NCBI GenBank assembly: GCA_963704545.1
Contig: OY969915.1
Span: 372,001 to 436,000, forward strand
DNA length: 64,000 nt
Source of the DNA: VRUE01 sp963704545
GTDB lineage: Bacteria; Actinomycetota; Thermoleophilia; Solirubrobacterales; 70-9
Direction of reading: 5' to 3'
In this document: positions 60,547-64,000 of the stretch, piece after piece
Layout: the number at the start of each line of letters is the position of its first letter
How positions within the stretch are numbered: the stretch's first letter is position 1
The notes under the pieces: model-generated
What the model saw: only the letters and a program-made list of their open reading frames with translations
Databases searched by the model: none
What the model was told of the DNA's origin: nothing
Translations under genes and position numbers: made by a program

Positions 60547-62009
60547 CAGCCTTCACCCAACTGTTTCTTGGACTGGCCGGAGGTCTTGATTCCGTCGTTG
60601 CGCGGGGTGTTGCCGATCCTCGTCACACCCGCTTCGTAGCGCTCATTGCCCGCCTCGCACTCTTTGGGCTGGCCGGGGGAAGCGGTATTCGGGTAGGGAT
60701 TGGAGTGGAGGTGGTTGGCTTTTCCACCACTGGAGACGAGGAACCGTTCATCCTCTGGTTCGGGGCTGTTGGCGGGGGCCGATGCGGCGCCCCCCTCTGA
60801 GTTCGGTCCGCTCGGCGCCTGGAAGGCGATCGCATTGATCCAGTTGCCCAGCGGATTGCCCTCGCTGGAGGCGCTGGCGAGGTTGCGGAAGGCGATCGTC
60901 AGGTAGTTGCAGGTGGTCTGGGCGGGACCGATGAACCGGATCGCCGGCCCGAGCAGGTCGTTGGTGTCGATCAGCAGGTCGAGGCCGTTGAAGACGCCCG
61001 GGGACTCCTGGAAGGCGAGCAGCGCGTCCGCCGTCGGCGGCAGCTGGGCGTTCAGCTTCGGCGATTCGTTCAGCGCGGGGATGCCGGCGCGCAGCGCCGC
61101 GGCGATCGTCGGCGAGGTTTCGGCGAGCGCCGCGGCACCCGGTTTAAGAGCGGCGAAGAAGCGTTCGGAGTCGCGGAGGAAGGGCCGCAGGGCGGGCAGG
61201 GTTTCGGTTGCGACGTCAAGCGTTTCGGGGCCTTTGGAGATCGTTTCCTGGATGTAGGGACGGGCGACCCGCGCGAAGGCGGCGAAGGTGCGGTCCAGCG
61301 CGACGAACATGCTCGCCTGCTCCGCCGCGACCGGCGCCACGGTGGCCGAGAGGTTCTCCAGCGCTCGCCAGAAGCCGCCGAAGTTGGTGCTCGGGGCGAC
61401 GAGATTCGCCAGCGCCGGCTGGCCGCTTTCGACGGCTTCGCGCAGCACGGCGAAGAAGGCGTTGAGCTGGGGGCCGCGCCCGGCGAAGGCGTTTCCGAAC
61501 CCGGCCAGGCCGCGCTGGATAGAGGCCCTGGTCTTCTCGTCGAACATGTCGAAGAACTGGTCGATGTCGACCGGTTCGGGGCGTGCCGCCGAGAGCGGGA
61601 TGGTCTCGCCGGCCGCAAGGCCGTCGCCGGAATCGCCGGGCACGATCTGCAGGTACTTGAGGCCGAGCGGCGATTTGGGCCGGATGATCATCGTCGAGTT
61701 GGCCGGCAGCGGTTGCACGCTCTTGTCGAGGCTGAGGCTGAGCTCGGCGGCGACTCCGCCATCCCCCGTCTGCACGGGAACCACCTTCTTGACGACGCCG
61801 ACGCGGGCGCCGCCGATCCGCACCTCGTTGCCCTTGACCAGGGCGTTGGCGTTGGGCACGCGGGCGGTGAGGTTGTAGGTGGAGACGAAGGGAAGGCCGT
61901 TGTTGGCGTTGTAGGCGAGGAAGACGGCGACGATCACGACCAGCACGGTCACCGCGCCGACGATCACCGGGCTGCTCGCCACTCCCTGTATGCCGCTGCG
62001 GTTCCTCAT
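60546..62009 (-). CDS. MCE-family protein
   Basis: This 487-residue member of the mce set has the helix about 15-33 (VIVGAVTVLVVIVAVFLAY), MCE domain NLTARVPNANALVKGNEVRIGGARVGVVKKV, and IIRPKSPLGLKYLQIVPGDSGDGL. Long amphipathic helices lie at 140-330. The tail has one Cys pair (AQTTCNYL, PKECEAGN). Its position as third of the six visible genes suits a MceC/D-type subunit, but letter names cannot be fixed without alignment. Confidence 0.9.
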   Translation of the reverse strand: MRNRSGIQGVASSPVIVGAVTVLVVIVAVFLAYNANNGLPFVSTYNLTARVPNANALVKGNEVRIGGARVGVVKKVVPVQTGDGGVAAELSLSLDKSVQPLPANSTMIIRPKSPLGLKYLQIVPGDSGDGLAAGETIPLSAARPEPVDIDQFFDMFDEKTRASIQRGLAGFGNAFAGRGPQLNAFFAVLREAVESGQPALANLVAPSTNFGGFWRALENLSATVAPVAAEQASMFVALDRTFAAFARVARPYIQETISKGPETLDVATETLPALRPFLRDSERFFAALKPGAAALAETSPTIAAALRAGIPALNESPKLNAQLPPTADALLAFQESPGVFNGLDLLIDTNDLLGPAIRFIGPAQTTCNYLTIAFRNLASASSEGNPLGNWINAIAFQAPSGPNSEGGAASAPANSPEPEDERFLVSSGGKANHLHSNPYPNTASPGQPKECEAGNERYEAGVTRIGNTPRNDGIKTSGQSKKQLGEG

Positions 62010-63523
62010 CGTCCCAGGAGGTAGTCGAGGAGGGCACGTTCGCGAGGCGCCGGGAGGGGTCGGGCTGCGCCGAGCTCGCGACCGTCGCCGAGACCGGGGG
62101 TCGCGGGGCCGGTCGGCACCGAGGGCGCGAGGCTCGCGCCCGGAGTGCCCGGCCGGGCGAGGGTCCCGCCGGCCCTGCTCGCTTCCGCTTCATCGAGCAG
62201 GTCGGCCAGGCTCGCAGTGCCGATTGCCGAGATGCCGGCGTTGGTGCCGGTGAAGTCAGCCACGCAGCCACTCTTGGGAGCAATTTCGTATTCGATGCAG
62301 TCGGCGAGCGTGACCGCGCTGCGCAGGAAGTGCCCGTATTCGTCAAAGCCGTTGGTCGTAGCGGCGCCGTTGTAGATCAGGTCGACGAGGTTGCTCCAGC
62401 CGTCCGTTTCCCGGATGCTGCCGAAGAACTCAGCCAGCTTCGTCGTCGGGTTGGCGCCCGACTTGGCCAGGTCGCGGGCCTTGCGAACGATCGGATCGGC
62501 GGCGAGCAGGGTCGGCCCCGCCTCCTCACCCGTCGCCCCGAGCGACTTCAGCGCCACCGTCGAGGCAGCCGAGAAGGGCGCCAGCAGGCGCGTGGCTTCG
62601 GTGAAGGAAGGGGCGGCCTCGCCGAGGTCGACGAAGACGGGCGTGGCGGTGTCGGAGAAGCCCTGGAGGCTGCGCATCGTCGTGCGGAACTCGCGCAGGA
62701 AGGCGGGGAACTTGCGCAGCGAGGCTTCCAGGTCGGCCCCACGTTCGGAGCTGGCTTCGGCCGCCGCCCCGGAGTTGGCGAAGAAGCCGGCGACGTGGGC
62801 ACGCTCGCGCGAGAGCGGCTCGAGGATCTGTTCGGAGTCGGCAGCCAGCTGGGTGAGGCGGTCGCGCTGGTCGTTCAATTCTCCGATCAGGCGGCCGACG
62901 TCGCGCAGGACCGGGTTGGCCCGCATCACGGCCGCCTCGATGTCGGACCCGCGCGAGGCCAGGCCCGCTCCGAGTTCGTTGAAGATCAGGCGGAAGCGCT
63001 GTGCGTAGGGCAGTTTGTTGATGTTGTTGATCAGGTCCGGGTCGACGCTGGTGGTGTTGTTCTCCAGCGGCAGCAGGTACTGGCCGGCCCCGGGCTGATC
63101 GTCGGCAATCTCCTTCAGCGGCGGCGCGGGCGGCGTGCCCGGGGCGCGGGGCAGCGTCGGGCGGCAGTCGACGAACTTCTCGCCGATCAGCGACTGGGGG
63201 CGGATGTGGCAGCTGGCGTCGCTGCGGAAGTCCTGGAAACCGGGGTCGGTGATCCTCATCACGATCACGGCCTTGCCCGCCAGCGCCCGCGGCTCGCCGC
63301 CCTCGTAGCTGTCGAACTCACCCGGCCGGGTGACGTCGACGGATTCGATCTCGCCGACGTTGGCGCCGGCGACGCGGACCTGCTCGCCCTTCACCATGAA
63401 GCCGCCGTTGTCGAAGATCGCCCGCACCACGTAACCGCTGTCGCTGCTGCCCCCGGAGGCGAGCAGGACGACCGCGACGACCGCTGTCGCCACCACCGCG
63501 CCTATGGCAAGCGTTCTCCTCAC
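62006..63523 (-). CDS. MCE-family protein
   Basis: In this 505-residue protein the N-terminal helix is short (TLAIGAVVATAVVAVVLLASGG). The MCE domain is YVVRAIFDNGGFMVKGEQVRVAGANVGEIESVDV, with an insertion of about 20 residues (DSYEGGEPRALAGKAV) before CHIRPQSLIGEKFVDCRPT. In that segment two cysteines about 15 residues apart may form a disulfide. It overlaps its neighbours by 4 bases at both ends. Confidence 0.9.
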   Translation of the reverse strand: MRRTLAIGAVVATAVVAVVLLASGGSSDSGYVVRAIFDNGGFMVKGEQVRVAGANVGEIESVDVTRPGEFDSYEGGEPRALAGKAVIVMRITDPGFQDFRSDASCHIRPQSLIGEKFVDCRPTLPRAPGTPPAPPLKEIADDQPGAGQYLLPLENNTTSVDPDLINNINKLPYAQRFRLIFNELGAGLASRGSDIEAAVMRANPVLRDVGRLIGELNDQRDRLTQLAADSEQILEPLSRERAHVAGFFANSGAAAEASSERGADLEASLRKFPAFLREFRTTMRSLQGFSDTATPVFVDLGEAAPSFTEATRLLAPFSAASTVALKSLGATGEEAGPTLLAADPIVRKARDLAKSGANPTTKLAEFFGSIRETDGWSNLVDLIYNGAATTNGFDEYGHFLRSAVTLADCIEYEIAPKSGCVADFTGTNAGISAIGTASLADLLDEAEASRAGGTLARPGTPGASLAPSVPTGPATPGLGDGRELGAARPLPAPRERALLDYLLGR

Positions 63524-64000
63524 GGTCCCGGGGGTACGTCGTCGGGGTTGCAGTCGGAGGCGGTCACGCCCGAGCCGGAGAAGGGCGGTTCGACGAAGGG
63601 GCTGGAGCCGTCGGCGGCTGGCTGGCTGGCCCCGCCCGGGCAGCGGCGGGTGACCCCGGCCGCGCTGCCGAAGACGTCGTACTGTTCGCTCGGCGAGATC
63701 GGTTCAAGCGCGCTGCCGCTGCCGGCGTATTTGAAGATGTTGAGGTCGGAGAAGCTGACCCGTGTGTAGTGGCCGTTTCCGTCGAAGGGCGCCGAAACCT
63801 GGCCCAGCTTGGCGAAGCCGTTGAAGAGGTCGGGCGCGTAGGCCCGGAAGAAGTTGAGGTTCGGCTGGAAGTCGGAGATGGCGCCTTCGGCGTGGGGGAA
63901 GGTCCTGGAGGCCCGCTGCTGCACCGTCGGCAGTGCCGCCAGCAGTTCGTTGGCGTCGTTGGCGAAGCCCGGCCGCGCCACGGTGAGGCGGAGGTTCCCG
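63520..64000 (-). CDS. MCE-family protein, C-terminal part
   Basis: The frame continues past the right end of the window, so the MCE domain and membrane anchor are out of view. The visible 160 residues include NDANELLAALPTVQQRASRTF, QPNLNFFRAYAPDLFNGFAKLGQVSAPFDGNGHYTRVSF and FKYAGSG, which are typical of the C-terminal half of MCE proteins. The stop overlaps the next gene by 4 bases. The yrbE permease genes expected upstream must lie beyond base 64000. Confidence 0.82.
   Translation of the reverse strand, partial: GNLRLTVARPGFANDANELLAALPTVQQRASRTFPHAEGAISDFQPNLNFFRAYAPDLFNGFAKLGQVSAPFDGNGHYTRVSFSDLNIFKYAGSGSALEPISPSEQYDVFGSAAGVTRRCPGGASQPAADGSSPFVEPPFSGSGVTASDCNPDDVPPGP

Overview
The window reads as the chromosome of a high-GC actinobacterium, most likely class Thermoleophilia (Solirubrobacterales-like). 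The grounds are the dense GC-rich coding, a cobA-hemD fusion in a heme operon, a six-gene mce operon, and secreted proteins with repeated 'AVT-KLANG' motifs that are typical of that class. The taxonomic placement is inference from gene content, not from a marker tree.

Layout. 1-5.2 kb holds cytochrome c/heme genes (ccmC end, ccmD-like, hemA, hemC, cobA-hemD) and birA, all on +. 5.1-11.4 kb holds an SF2 helicase-like protein, a TlpA-type lipoprotein, an NfeD/slipin pair, a GalT-like protein and one unknown. 11.4-26.9 kb is accessory. It has two unknown membrane-protein loci (one apparently frameshifted), then an island of about 11.5 kb. The island lies between a 5' half (15336-15375) and a 3' half (26858-26900) of a tRNA-Arg(CCT) gene and carries an intact tRNA-Arg(CCT) of its own (16210-16283). 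It contains a ThsB-like TIR gene with a zinc-ribbon partner, a predicted 5-hmdU-kinase-helical-domain gene with a helical partner, a SLOG/TIR-like/TPR protein, a GAF/TIR-like protein, and a guanidino-metabolism set (amidinotransferase, clavaminate-synthase-like oxygenase, SHMT). It looks like a combined conflict and small-metabolite island. No integrase is visible.

26.9-45.7 kb is core-like again: surface and secreted proteins, yceH-like, pyrE, an epimerase, an L,D-transpeptidase, CPBP protease, MscS-like channel, class A PBP, GT87 mannosyltransferase, UPF0104 flippase-like protein, thiL, a two-component system followed by an HtrA lipoprotein, and two convergent trehalose genes (treT-like and otsA). 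45.7-56 kb holds the rpsF-ssb-rpsR-rplI cluster, a paralogue of the 27.6 kb secreted protein, a TetR regulator, three tandem paralogous lipoproteins, purA, a DnaC-like loader and dnaB. 56.1-64 kb is an mce operon on the minus strand, with its first visible gene running off the window.

The most striking non-gene feature is a set of long hairpins scattered through the core part. Each has a short conserved centre flanked by long, often perfect inverted arms whose sequence is different in every copy. At least three centre types are seen (TATG type, GGCGGATACTCAAA type, GGACGCAGGGAGCG type). They sit in intergenic gaps, overlap stop codons, and in two cases lie in frame inside genes (birA, GT87). 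They are proposed here as families of palindromic elements that deserve systematic study.
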